Assembly: GCA_022710725.1 (NCBI GenBank) | Contig: JAKLGK010000005.1 | Coordinates: 344,347-408,346, forward strand | Direction of reading: 5' to 3' | Source: Verrucomicrobiota bacterium | GTDB lineage: Bacteria; Verrucomicrobiota; Kiritimatiellia; CAIQIC01; JAGNIJ01 | DNA length: 64,000 bases | Shown: one piece after another, positions 45,098-53,366 of the stretch | Layout: each line of letters opens with the position of its first letter | Numbering within the stretch: the first letter of the stretch is position 1 | Notes under the pieces: model-generated | Seen by the model: the letters and a program-made list of their open reading frames with translations, nothing else | Database searches by the model: none | Told to the model about the DNA's origin: nothing | Made by a program: the position numbers and the translations under genes

Positions 45098-46153
45098 TCA
45101 TAGCATATAAAGGTTTCGATACCATGTTGCCCATGCGTTGAGTGCATCGTCCTGCAACTTCTCCGCAGCGCGCAGCACATCGGATGACGTAAAGACGGAG
45201 AACTTTGGATTGTTTGCGATCAGGGCTTTGAAGCCGTCCAACGAACCTTTAAGGGCCGTATTCGCCGGGTGGTGGACCACGGAAAAATGTGCGTGCTTGA
45301 ACTCCTTGCCTTCGTTCTCGATCGCCAGCCCAAGCAATTGATTGCGCCAGAGTTGGTTCATGCCGCCTTGGAAGGGGCATCCTGCTTCAGTTGGTGCATT
45401 TGCAAAGAATGCATCGTTGGTGGCGGTGATGTCCCAATATTTGAAAAGGCGAACGGCATGCTGATAGCAGGTGTCTTTGTTGTTGATGATCTGGGTGAAG
45501 TTGCGTGTGCAATCATGGCAGGATTGCCGCCGATCGCTCTTAAACCCGCCGCATGTGCTGAATTCCTCCTCGGTGAGCTTATGCTCAATCAGCCAGAGGC
45601 AGAGTTCGCCCAGCTTGTTGTGATAGGCAATCGCAATATCCGCATCGGTTCCTGACCGGGCTGATTTGTCCCCCAACGGTCCTTTGTTCTTTTTGTCCTC
45701 TCCGAAATTCCCGCCCCAGAACTCAAGACAATAGCCGTTATCCAGACTGCACTTGTCTAGTGTCATGAAGTCCTTTGGTGCACCCTGGATGCCTGCAAGG
45801 ATAGCGCTTGCGTTGTCATGGTGAAGGATCGGCAGGAAGAGATTGATGTTCGCGGCCTGTGAGCTGGACATGTGATAGAAATGCGGGTGATAGCGAAACG
45901 GGTTCCGCTCGTGGTGCGCGAGAAGATGCTTCACGCTCGATTGGTAGATGTGAGGCATTCTCTTTTCTGCCACATAATCATCAGGCAAAATTGCGTCATA
46001 AGGAAGCAGCTCTCCTTTGTGCTCATTATGGCCCGGAGCTTTAATTCCTTGCGCCCATTTCCAGTTTATCAGATGCACATACATCTTCAGCTTGAAGTCG
46101 CTCAACTCATTTGGAAGTCGGTAGTGATGGCCGTTAATGTTCTGGATCTTCAT
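45098..46153 (-). CDS. putative PD-(D/E)XK restriction endonuclease (PGN_0703-like)
   Basis: 351 residues. The core TDADIAIAYHNKLGELCLWL followed by IEHKLTEEE has the Asp...Glu-x-Lys pattern of restriction-type nucleases. The layout resembles the PGN_0703 family of putative restriction endonucleases. A Cys cluster (CGGFKSDRRQSCHDC, later Cys/His) may bind zinc. The ATG overlaps the hsdS stop. It is inserted between hsdS and hsdR, an uncommon place. It may be an extra effector co-opted into the restriction locus. The family name is given from memory of the motif and is moderately secure. Confidence 0.65.
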   Translation of the reverse strand: MKIQNINGHHYRLPNELSDFKLKMYVHLINWKWAQGIKAPGHNEHKGELLPYDAILPDDYVAEKRMPHIYQSSVKHLLAHHERNPFRYHPHFYHMSSSQAANINLFLPILHHDNASAILAGIQGAPKDFMTLDKCSLDNGYCLEFWGGNFGEDKKNKGPLGDKSARSGTDADIAIAYHNKLGELCLWLIEHKLTEEEFSTCGGFKSDRRQSCHDCTRNFTQIINNKDTCYQHAVRLFKYWDITATNDAFFANAPTEAGCPFQGGMNQLWRNQLLGLAIENEGKEFKHAHFSVVHHPANTALKGSLDGFKALIANNPKFSVFTSSDVLRAAEKLQDDALNAWATWYRNLYML

Positions 46154-47298
46154 ACGAGCCGCGTCCTCCCGGTCAGCAACTCCTGCATCATCGCCTGTTT
46201 CAACGCGCGCGTCTTCTCCCGCCGCCGCTCCAACGCCGCCAGCTCCTCATCCATCTCCGTCAGCACCTCGGCGATCGCGGTTTGTTCGGGTACCGCGGGA
46301 AGAGACACTTCCAGCTTCCGCAAGACTGCCCAATCCGAGCGAGGCATGTGCGTGCCGTAGGAAATTGACGCTGCATCGACGAACGCACTTGTTTGCACAA
46401 GAAGATGAAGAAACCCGGAACAGGTCCGCCCCTCTCTCGGAACAAGAGGCCAAATCTCAGTCGAGCAAACTCCCTCGAAAGTCGCTAGCCAGTACTTCCT
46501 AAGATATGCGCGAAGCCGTCCGAAGAGGATGTCGCCGGGCTTGAATGAGTACTTGGCTGAGGCACCAGATGCTGCAACCGTTCCGAGCAGTCTGCCTGTC
46601 GCCTGACCGATGTGCTCGAGTTCCACGCAGCGCGCTCCGGCAGGAGCTGATGCTGCGAGCACCCTCTCGTTCCGAATGAACGTGACTTGACCGATCTCCG
46701 CGCGTTCCCACTCTCCACTGAAACCTGGGAGCCGGATTTGGCCGGTGAGGAGTTGCTGCATGGCAGCCTTTTTGAGGTCGCGCTTCTTGGCGATGAGCCG
46801 GTCCAGTCCGCCCAGCAACGCATCCACATCGCTCAACGCCTCCGCGATGGCCCGTTGTTCGGAAAGCGGAGGGACATCGACTTGGCAACGCGCAACCTGT
46901 GGAGCCGTAAGCTGTGCGACCCCAGTGTTCTCCTGGGCGAATTGAACAGCACCGTTTATGTAGCTCGCGTAGAAGCGAGCATCGGCTACGCCCTTCGACC
47001 GCAGAACCAAGAGACGGCCAATCGGCGTAAAAGCAGACGCTCGAAAAAACGAGAACCCTAGTTCGCCCGGCGTTCCGCGAGCTGTGAGGGTAATAGCATC
47101 GCCCTGTTCAACCGCATAGCTGGCGTAACCATGAAGTCCAGCAGAAGCGCGTCCGTTCGCGTAGACTGGAAACGGATGATCCGAGTCCTGTTCACGATTC
47201 CACCGTGACCAGTCAATGTCTCCGGCGGCCTGCACCACGAAGAGGTCTGAAATCGTTTTGCGTTGCCAAGCCGTAGGTGGAGTGGAGTTAAGGGTCAC
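46150..47298 (-). CDS. hsdS: type I restriction-modification specificity subunit
   Basis: 382 residues. It sets the DNA target of the HsdM methyltransferase and HsdR. Two target-recognition domains are each followed by a conserved helical spacer: LSEQRAIAEALSDVDALLGG (about residues 148-190) and VPEQTAIAEVLTEMDEELAA (about 335-382). The start is a GTG at 47298 overlapping the hsdM stop (GTGA). Full length, with both half-sites, so it should recognise a bipartite sequence. Its 3' end was duplicated (see relic at 44973). Confidence 0.93.
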   Translation of the reverse strand: MTLNSTPPTAWQRKTISDLFVVQAAGDIDWSRWNREQDSDHPFPVYANGRASAGLHGYASYAVEQGDAITLTARGTPGELGFSFFRASAFTPIGRLLVLRSKGVADARFYASYINGAVQFAQENTGVAQLTAPQVARCQVDVPPLSEQRAIAEALSDVDALLGGLDRLIAKKRDLKKAAMQQLLTGQIRLPGFSGEWERAEIGQVTFIRNERVLAASAPAGARCVELEHIGQATGRLLGTVAASGASAKYSFKPGDILFGRLRAYLRKYWLATFEGVCSTEIWPLVPREGRTCSGFLHLLVQTSAFVDAASISYGTHMPRSDWAVLRKLEVSLPAVPEQTAIAEVLTEMDEELAALERRREKTRALKQAMMQELLTGRTRLV

Positions 47299-49787
47299 GG
47301 CTCAGTCACCCCCATTTTCGCCAAATGCTGCGCAATCCTGCCAGCCAACACTCCCAGTTCAGTCATGAGCTGCGGTAACGGGGTGCTGTACCGTTCAGCA
47401 AGCTGACGGATGCGGTCTGTGAGGGTCTGTGAGATGCGCCCGAGTTCGCCCTGCAATGCGGCGGCGAAGACGGTCAGCCATTTGTCGTCCACGACAAGGG
47501 TCTTGATTTCGTCTTCCGTGAGGGTCGGATACTTGGCGTCGAGTTTGGCGTCCAGGTCGCCCTGCGCGGCCTTGAGCCGGACCTTGGCGTCGGCCTGTTT
47601 GTCCAACAAAGCGGCGTACTGTTCGAGCGCCTTTCGCTCGTCCGCATAGTCTTCGTCGTCACCGATTTCCTTGAGTCGGGCTTTCACCGCCTTGGCGGCG
47701 ACTTTCTGCTTCTCGCCTTCGCCTTCGATGACTTCGGCGAGCAGGCCTTCCTCGCCGCTGTTATCCTCGAGCATTTCGTCCAGTTGCCGTTCGATGCCGG
47801 CAAGCTCGGATTCAAGGACTTCGATGGCGTTACGCTCCGCGACAAAATAACGCGCGATGAGGATCGCGGCGGGGATCAGGTCGGACTTGAACCGGCGCTT
47901 GCCCTTCTTGAAGTCGTGGGCTTCGGGCCAGATGAGTTTGTTGTCCTTGTTCTTAACCTGAATGATCTCGCGCGGCTGGGCGCCGACCTTCCAGCCGTCG
48001 GCGGCGATGAGGTAACAGTCATCCTGCATGGTCTCCGCCCAGTAATCCATCAGGTGCTGGTAGACGTCATAGGCATCGAGCAACGGGGCTTTGCGAAATG
48101 CGGCAAGCAGGTCCTCGCTAAGTTGTTCGATCAACGGCTTGGGATGGTCTTCTTTGGCGAAGGCTTTAAGGCGGGGGATATTGGTTTTCTTCCATGCGGC
48201 AAAAAGCCTGTTCACGGATGCAATGAACGCGTTGAACTCGGCATGGCCAAAAATGGCGGGCTTCACCTCGGCGAGGGGGAGCTTCAACAGCCAGTAGCCG
48301 GGACGGCCGGCAGACTCGAATAACTCGCTCCTCACCGTGGGTATGATCTTCCAATAGCGGTCGAGGGCGTCGATATCGCGTTCCGAAATGCCGCCATGCA
48401 GGTGGCCGTCAATGTCCTGGATATCCTCCGGTTCAGTGCTGTCGATGTAACGCGGCAGGTTGAGGTTGAAGTCATTTTTCGGGCCTGCGATCTCCTCAAC
48501 GCTCACCATTCGCGAGTAGCGCGGAACATCGATCAGCCGTGAAAAGATATCCACAATGCGGTGGATGTCCTGCTCGCGCAGACGATTCTTGTTGCCGTCC
48601 TTGATGAAGCCCTTCGAGGCATCGATCATGAAGATGCCCTTGCGGGCGGTGGCGTTCTCCTTGTCGAGCACAACGATGCAGGCCGGTATGCCCGTTCCGT
48701 AAAAGAGGTTGGAGGGAAGGCCGATGATGCCCTTAAGGTAGCCGGAGAGAACAAGCTGTTGGCGGATCACGGCCTCGGCATTACCGCGGAACAGCACGCC
48801 GTGGGGCAGGATGCAGGCGGCTTTGCCCGTGCTCTTCATCGAACGGATGATGTGAAGTAGATAGGCATAGTCGCCCTGCTTCTTGGGCGGGACACCCCAT
48901 GAGAAACGTTGATAGGTGTCGCCCTTTCCGCTGTCTCCCAGAATGAGGCCAGTGCTCCAGGTCTTGTCGGAGAAAGGCGGATTGGCGACGACGTAGTCGT
49001 ACGTGCGGAGCTGTTCGCCGTCCTTAAACTTGGGTGCGGAGAGCGTATTGCCCGAGAGGATGTTCGCCGTCGGGAAATCGTGCAGGATCATGTTCATGCG
49101 GGCAAGGCCGGCGGTGGTCACGTCCTTCTCCTGTCCCTCCAGCGTAATGGGCCTGCCCGCTTGGGCGGCAACCTTCAGCAACAGGGAGCCGGAGCCGCAG
49201 GTGGGGTCGTAGGCGGTGGTAGCAGCGACGGTATTCTTTGGGGAGATCCCAATCACTTTGGCGATGACTCGACTGACCTCGGACGGGGTATAGAACTGCC
49301 CCTTGCTCTTGCCGCTCTCCGTGGCGAAGTGCCGCATGAGATACTCGTAGGCATCCCCAAGGATATCGTCGTGCTCCGCCCGGTTCTTCGAGAAGTCTAG
49401 TGCGGGGTTCTCGAAGATCGCGATCAGATTCTCCAGGCGCTTGACCTTCGCATCGCCCTCGCCGAGCTTGTTCGGGTCGTTGAAGTCGGGGAAATCGCTG
49501 CGCGCGAGCCGGGAGTTGGCGTCGATCAGTGGCTGAATCACTTGGGTATTGATCTTGTCGCCAATGTCGCTCTTGCCCTTCAGCGCGACCATGTCCTTGA
49601 AGCTGGCGCCCTTGGGGATGACAACCGGCGGCTCGAAACCATCATAATTACTGTACTTGTCAGATACATACTTGATGAACAGCATGAACAGGACGTAGTC
49701 CTTGTATTGACTGGCATCCATCCCGCCGCGCAGTTCATCGCATGATGCCCAGAGAGACGAATAAAGATCAGATTTCTTGATGGCCAT
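47295..49787 (-). CDS. hsdM: type I restriction-modification methyltransferase subunit
   Basis: 830 residues. N6-adenine methyltransferase. Motifs: GQFYTPSEVSRVIAKV; DPTCGSGSLLLKVAAQ (SAM site); and the catalytic NPPF in VVANPPFSDKTWS. The N-terminal HsdM helical domain (LRGGMDASQYKDYVLFMLFI) is complete. The protein is longer than simple HsdM. The C-terminal 300 residues include a coiled coil (about 660-740) that likely bridges to HsdS. It is the first gene of the 25-kb minus-strand run, and divergent from the replication module. Confidence 0.94.
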   Translation of the reverse strand: MAIKKSDLYSSLWASCDELRGGMDASQYKDYVLFMLFIKYVSDKYSNYDGFEPPVVIPKGASFKDMVALKGKSDIGDKINTQVIQPLIDANSRLARSDFPDFNDPNKLGEGDAKVKRLENLIAIFENPALDFSKNRAEHDDILGDAYEYLMRHFATESGKSKGQFYTPSEVSRVIAKVIGISPKNTVAATTAYDPTCGSGSLLLKVAAQAGRPITLEGQEKDVTTAGLARMNMILHDFPTANILSGNTLSAPKFKDGEQLRTYDYVVANPPFSDKTWSTGLILGDSGKGDTYQRFSWGVPPKKQGDYAYLLHIIRSMKSTGKAACILPHGVLFRGNAEAVIRQQLVLSGYLKGIIGLPSNLFYGTGIPACIVVLDKENATARKGIFMIDASKGFIKDGNKNRLREQDIHRIVDIFSRLIDVPRYSRMVSVEEIAGPKNDFNLNLPRYIDSTEPEDIQDIDGHLHGGISERDIDALDRYWKIIPTVRSELFESAGRPGYWLLKLPLAEVKPAIFGHAEFNAFIASVNRLFAAWKKTNIPRLKAFAKEDHPKPLIEQLSEDLLAAFRKAPLLDAYDVYQHLMDYWAETMQDDCYLIAADGWKVGAQPREIIQVKNKDNKLIWPEAHDFKKGKRRFKSDLIPAAILIARYFVAERNAIEVLESELAGIERQLDEMLEDNSGEEGLLAEVIEGEGEKQKVAAKAVKARLKEIGDDEDYADERKALEQYAALLDKQADAKVRLKAAQGDLDAKLDAKYPTLTEDEIKTLVVDDKWLTVFAAALQGELGRISQTLTDRIRQLAERYSTPLPQLMTELGVLAGRIAQHLAKMGVTEP

Positions 49788-50123
49788 TGGTTAAGTCTTT
49801 TGGTTTGAAATAGTGGCTTGCCCCTGTCCGCGAAAATCTATACCACCCAAGCATGTCCGATCACAATCAGGAATGGCTGCTGTAGACTGCTTTCGCTTCT
49901 TACTTGTTGTCTTCGCGTCTGTTGTGTTGCCCCATTTTTGGCCGATTTTTATTCACACTATCAACAAATTTTAACAGCTCCTCAATGCCCTGTCGTGTAG
50001 CGAGATATAACTATTTCTATTTTGTGGTTGCCAGCCCCGTATGCCAGTATATTTTGCAGTGTTCGGGACGCTGGAGTAGGGCTCGATTCAGAAGCCCGTC
50101 CGGCCCCCAGTTTGGAGGCCGCG
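49788..50123. other. divergent intergenic region between hsdM and the HTH gene
   Basis: No credible gene here. It is the most AT-rich stretch around (about 49900-50040) and must hold promoters for both the minus-strand defence run and the plus-strand replication module. No consensus promoter or operator can be fixed with confidence. Confidence 0.5.
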
Positions 50124-50876
50124 ATGAGCACCGAACAGCCTGTACAGTCCGGTCTGGAGCTCACTGCCCCCTTGTCTGTTTCATTGACCTGGAACGACGA
50201 GGTCTTCGAGACGATTCTGCCCCTGCGCCGCAAGACCCGCATCATTCGCACGCGGTGCGATCATCCGGGCCGGCGCGCGGAATACGAGGTCAAAGGCTGG
50301 CCCCCGGAGCAGATTCTTGAGCGCGAATTCACGATCAGGCTCATCGGGCAGGACCATACGCTTTTGCTGATTACCAATGCCCCCGACGCGGCATACGGCC
50401 ACCCAAAGCGAATCTATACCCCGACGCGCGACATCGGCACGTATCGTGATGCATGGCTCTTCTGGGGCAAATACGAGGTGCCCGCCTTTGTTTCGGTCCG
50501 CATTACCCATCCGCGCTATCATGAACGCGCCCTGGACCTTCGTAAGCCCAAGCCGCCACAGGAACTTGAGCGCCTGGCCGTGGCCGAGCGGACCCTCCAG
50601 TCCGGCCTGCTCGTGACCGGCGGGGAACTCCCGCCCCAGATGAACCCGGATGAAAAGGCGCTGGCCAACCTTCTGATGGCCTACAAGAACCCTGACTGTG
50701 GCAAGGTGTTCTCCTTGGCCGAGATTGGCCGGCAGATTCATTGCTCTGATGAGACCGTGCGCCGCCGGATGCATGCCTTGGAGGATAAATACCCGCAACT
50801 CAAGCGGGTTTTCGCCGCGGTCCGGACAGCTCGCCGGAAGGGTGTGCATCCCGACGTGATCTTCCGTCCCGGATAG
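50124..50876 (+). CDS. phage-element DNA-binding protein with C-terminal HTH
   Basis: 250 residues. ATG 50124 is chosen for GGAGG seven bases upstream. The N-terminal 130 residues are mixed beta structure without a known family. The C-terminus has a winged-helix or HTH type region (VFSLAEIGRQIHCSDETVRR, RMHALEDKYPQLKRVF). As first plus-strand gene of the module and divergent to hsdM, it may be a regulator or an origin-binding protein. That is inference from position. Confidence 0.65.
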   Translation: MSTEQPVQSGLELTAPLSVSLTWNDEVFETILPLRRKTRIIRTRCDHPGRRAEYEVKGWPPEQILEREFTIRLIGQDHTLLLITNAPDAAYGHPKRIYTPTRDIGTYRDAWLFWGKYEVPAFVSVRITHPRYHERALDLRKPKPPQELERLAVAERTLQSGLLVTGGELPPQMNPDEKALANLLMAYKNPDCGKVFSLAEIGRQIHCSDETVRRRMHALEDKYPQLKRVFAAVRTARRKGVHPDVIFRPG

Positions 50877-50902
50877 GACAGGCGCTAGTTTCACCCGTTT
50901 CG

Positions 50903-50929
50903 CCCGGACACCCGTCCTGGCTTTTTTTT
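50903..50929 (+). terminator. intrinsic terminator
   Basis: CCCGGAC (50903-50909) pairs with GTCCTGG (50914-50920), with one mismatch, loop ACCC, and a run of eight T (50922-50929). It lies 27 bases after the HTH gene and would end its transcript. The 230 bases beyond it, before the next gene, hold no recognised feature. Confidence 0.65.
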
Positions 50930-51161
50930 GCCCGTAGGGGCGCTGCTCGTCGGCGCCCGATCGAAGGCCTTACAGAACTTCCGTGCCATTTTCCGCCACA
51001 TGCACGCCCATGTGGCACTGCTGCTCGCCACACTCACCACGGCGTTTCTCGCAATTCCTTCCCACATCCATGGTTCAGCCCCGCGCCATGCCACGGCGCC
51101 CCCCGGGGTGTGTGCCATACGCCCACAGGGTGAAAACCTGATCCGAAACGGGGCGGGGAGC

Positions 51162-51518
51162 ATGAACAGTGAACTGACGAACAGCATCCTGCACGCGCTG
51201 CTTAAGGCCAGCGATGAGCGCAAGGAGCTGGCGCTGAAAGTCCTGCATGGCGAGCCGATCCAACCGGCCGGTGAGCCGGCCATCGGGCCGCTTCTGCTGG
51301 GCATGGGTGTGGCCGCGGAGCTTCTCGGGGTAAGCCGCCCGACGCTCTGGCGCATTCTCCGGGCAGGGAAGATCGAGAAGATCGAACTGTTCCCTGGCTT
51401 CTATCGTGTCCGTCGCACGGATATCGAGGCGCTGGCGGCCGGCAAACTGGGCCTGACCCCGTACCGCTCCCGCCGCGGCCGGCTCCGCAAGGATGCCGCG
51501 AAAGGCGGTGCCTCGTGA
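51162..51518 (+). CDS. helix-turn-helix (excisionase/MerR-like) DNA-binding protein
   Basis: 118 residues from ATG 51162, with GGGGAG close upstream. The centre is a typical AlpA/excisionase HTH: GVAAELLGVSRPTLWRILRAG followed by IELFPGFYRVRRTDIEALAA. The N-terminus is helical (ELTNSILHALLKASDERKEL), possibly for dimerisation. The C-terminus is basic. Likely an excisionase or early regulator of the element. Its stop overlaps the next gene's GTG. Confidence 0.75.
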   Translation: MNSELTNSILHALLKASDERKELALKVLHGEPIQPAGEPAIGPLLLGMGVAAELLGVSRPTLWRILRAGKIEKIELFPGFYRVRRTDIEALAAGKLGLTPYRSRRGRLRKDAAKGGAS

Positions 51519-51958
51519 TTCTCGCCATTGACCCCGGCCAATCCGGCGGCATCGCCTGGATGGACGACGACGGCGTCGTGAACTGCGCCGACATGCTGCC
51601 TACGGCCGGCGACATCATAGACCATCTTCGGATGCTCAAGGCCGCCGGCCGGGAGATCACGGCTTACCTGGAGAAGACCGGCGGCTACGTCCCCGGCAAC
51701 AGCGGCCCCGCCGCCTGCAAGTTTGCCCGCGGCTGCGGCCTCCTCGAGGGCGCGATCATGGCTCTCGCGATCCCCCTGGTCGAAGTCGCCCCGGGCGTCT
51801 GGATGAAGACTCTCGGCTCATTGCCCTCGGATAAGCGCGCCCGCAAGAACGCGATCAAGGGCCTCATGCAGGCCCGCTACCCGCACCTGAAAATCACCCT
51901 TTCCACCGCCGACGCGCTGGGCCTGCTGACCTACGCGCTGGAGAAACGAGCTTCGTAG
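51515..51958 (+). CDS. RuvC-like Holliday junction resolvase (RNase H fold)
   Basis: 147 residues. A GTG start overlaps the previous stop (GTGA). The N-terminus ILAIDPGQSGGIAWMDDDG carries the first catalytic Asp of the RuvC/RNase H superfamily. A Glu in YLEKTGG and a C-terminal TADALGLLTYAL with Asp complete a plausible metal site. Phage enzymes of this kind resolve branched DNA during replication and packaging. Its place ahead of SSB, exonuclease and polymerase genes agrees. Confidence 0.78.
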   Translation: MILAIDPGQSGGIAWMDDDGVVNCADMLPTAGDIIDHLRMLKAAGREITAYLEKTGGYVPGNSGPAACKFARGCGLLEGAIMALAIPLVEVAPGVWMKTLGSLPSDKRARKNAIKGLMQARYPHLKITLSTADALGLLTYALEKRAS

Positions 51959-52008
51959 CAGACCGCCACGAAGGAAGGCCAAACCACCAACCATAAGGAG
52001 ATGCAGCC

Positions 52009-52500
52009 ATGGCCATACTGACCGCACCCAAGTCCGCGCAGATGTTCGAAACGGGCGAACTCGCCCCGAAGGGGACGTACATCGCCACGTGCCTGGACGT
52101 GAAGGACCAGTTCGGCGTCGAGCGCCGGAAGTACCAGTCCGAGGAGATGGAGAAGGTCGATCTGACCGGCTTTCTCTTCGGGTTCCGGGACAAGGCGGGG
52201 AAGGCGTTCAAAGTCGCCTCCCGGTCCTTCAGGATCAGCGGGAACGAGAAGAGCAGCCTCTTCGCGTTCCTGAAAGCCTGGCTCGGTGAGCCGCCGAGGA
52301 TGGGCTGGGATTACATGGAGATGAAAGGCCGCAAGGCCCTGATCACCGTGGAGCACGTCCCGTCCACGCGCAACCCCGGCCAGGTTTTCGCCGGTATCGC
52401 CTCGATCAGCCCGGTGCCCGATGGGTTCCAGGCCCCGCCGCCCGCGGCCCCGAAGCCGCCGGCGCCCCCCGCCGAGTCCGACGACGTCGTGCCGTTCTGA
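52009..52500 (+). CDS. single-stranded-DNA-binding-like protein with SSB-type acidic tail
   Basis: 163 residues. AAGGAG precedes the ATG. The N-terminal 120 residues look like a compact beta domain (KGTYIATCLDVKDQFGV). A Pro/Ala linker leads to the final residues ESDDVVPF, close to the DDDIPF tip by which bacterial SSB recruits partner proteins. An SSB or OB-like role in phage replication is therefore likely. The OB fold itself is inferred and not proved. Confidence 0.6.
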   Translation: MAILTAPKSAQMFETGELAPKGTYIATCLDVKDQFGVERRKYQSEEMEKVDLTGFLFGFRDKAGKAFKVASRSFRISGNEKSSLFAFLKAWLGEPPRMGWDYMEMKGRKALITVEHVPSTRNPGQVFAGIASISPVPDGFQAPPPAAPKPPAPPAESDDVVPF

Positions 52501-52556
52501 ACCGCAAACCAAGGGGCGGGGGCCCGCGGGGGCTCCCGCCCCGGGAGGACACGATC

Positions 52557-53366
52557 ATGGCCATCCTGACCAAAGGCAAACAGCCCGCCGCCGCGCACTG
52601 GTACACCACCGACGGTCGCCCGGCGCACGAGCAGTTCCGTAACGATGATCGCGGCACCCGGCCGACCACGATCCGGGATGCGAAGGCGCACCGTCTTTTC
52701 CCGAGCGTCACGTCCGTCATCGGGATCTTCGCCAAGCCGGGGCTTGAGACCTGGAAGATCAAGCAGGCGATCCTGGCCGCCGGCGAGAACCCCCGCCAGC
52801 CCGCCGAGACGCCCGAGTACTGGACCCAGCGCGTCATGGACGCCGCCTTCGCCCAGGTCGAGGCCGCGGCCGACCTCGGCTCGGGCATCCACGAGGCGCT
52901 CGATCTGGCGATGTCCAGCGAGCCCTTCGACCCGCAGTACGCGCCCTACATCCTGCCCGTCGCGGAGTGGGTGAAGAAGACCGGCATCACGTTCACCGCG
53001 CGCGAGGTCGTGCTGGTCAACCGGGCCGAAGGCTACGCCGGCCGCGTGGACGCGCTCTTCGCGTTCGGCAAGGACGGGAAGGGGATCATCGACTGGAAGA
53101 CCCGGAAGACCAAGCCGGGCGAGAAGGTCACGCCCTACGACGGGCAGGGGATGCAGCTTGCCGCCTACGCCGCCGCCCACTACGGCGCCGAGGCCCTGCC
53201 GAAGGTTCTGGCGGCCAACGTCTACATCAGCTCGACCGAACCCGGCCGGCTGGAGGTCTGCAAACATGAAAATCTTCCTGAACTCTACGAAACGTTCCTC
53301 CACGCCTGCGCAATCTGGCGGGCGTTCAAGGGGTACGACCCGCGTGAGCGCCGCGTCGCCGGATGA
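52557..53366 (+). CDS. PD-(D/E)XK exonuclease (Cas4/RecB-like)
   Basis: 269 residues, with GGGAGGA upstream of ATG 52557. The nuclease core is GYAGRVDALFAFGKDGKGII with DWKTRK (Asp, then Asp-x-Lys), followed by the QGMQLAAYAAAHYG motif of RecB/Cas4-type nucleases. A helical N-terminus precedes it. It would trim DNA ends in phage recombination. The polymerase gene begins inside its 3' end, 23 bases before this stop, so the two are coupled. Confidence 0.82.
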   Translation: MAILTKGKQPAAAHWYTTDGRPAHEQFRNDDRGTRPTTIRDAKAHRLFPSVTSVIGIFAKPGLETWKIKQAILAAGENPRQPAETPEYWTQRVMDAAFAQVEAAADLGSGIHEALDLAMSSEPFDPQYAPYILPVAEWVKKTGITFTAREVVLVNRAEGYAGRVDALFAFGKDGKGIIDWKTRKTKPGEKVTPYDGQGMQLAAYAAAHYGAEALPKVLAANVYISSTEPGRLEVCKHENLPELYETFLHACAIWRAFKGYDPRERRVAG

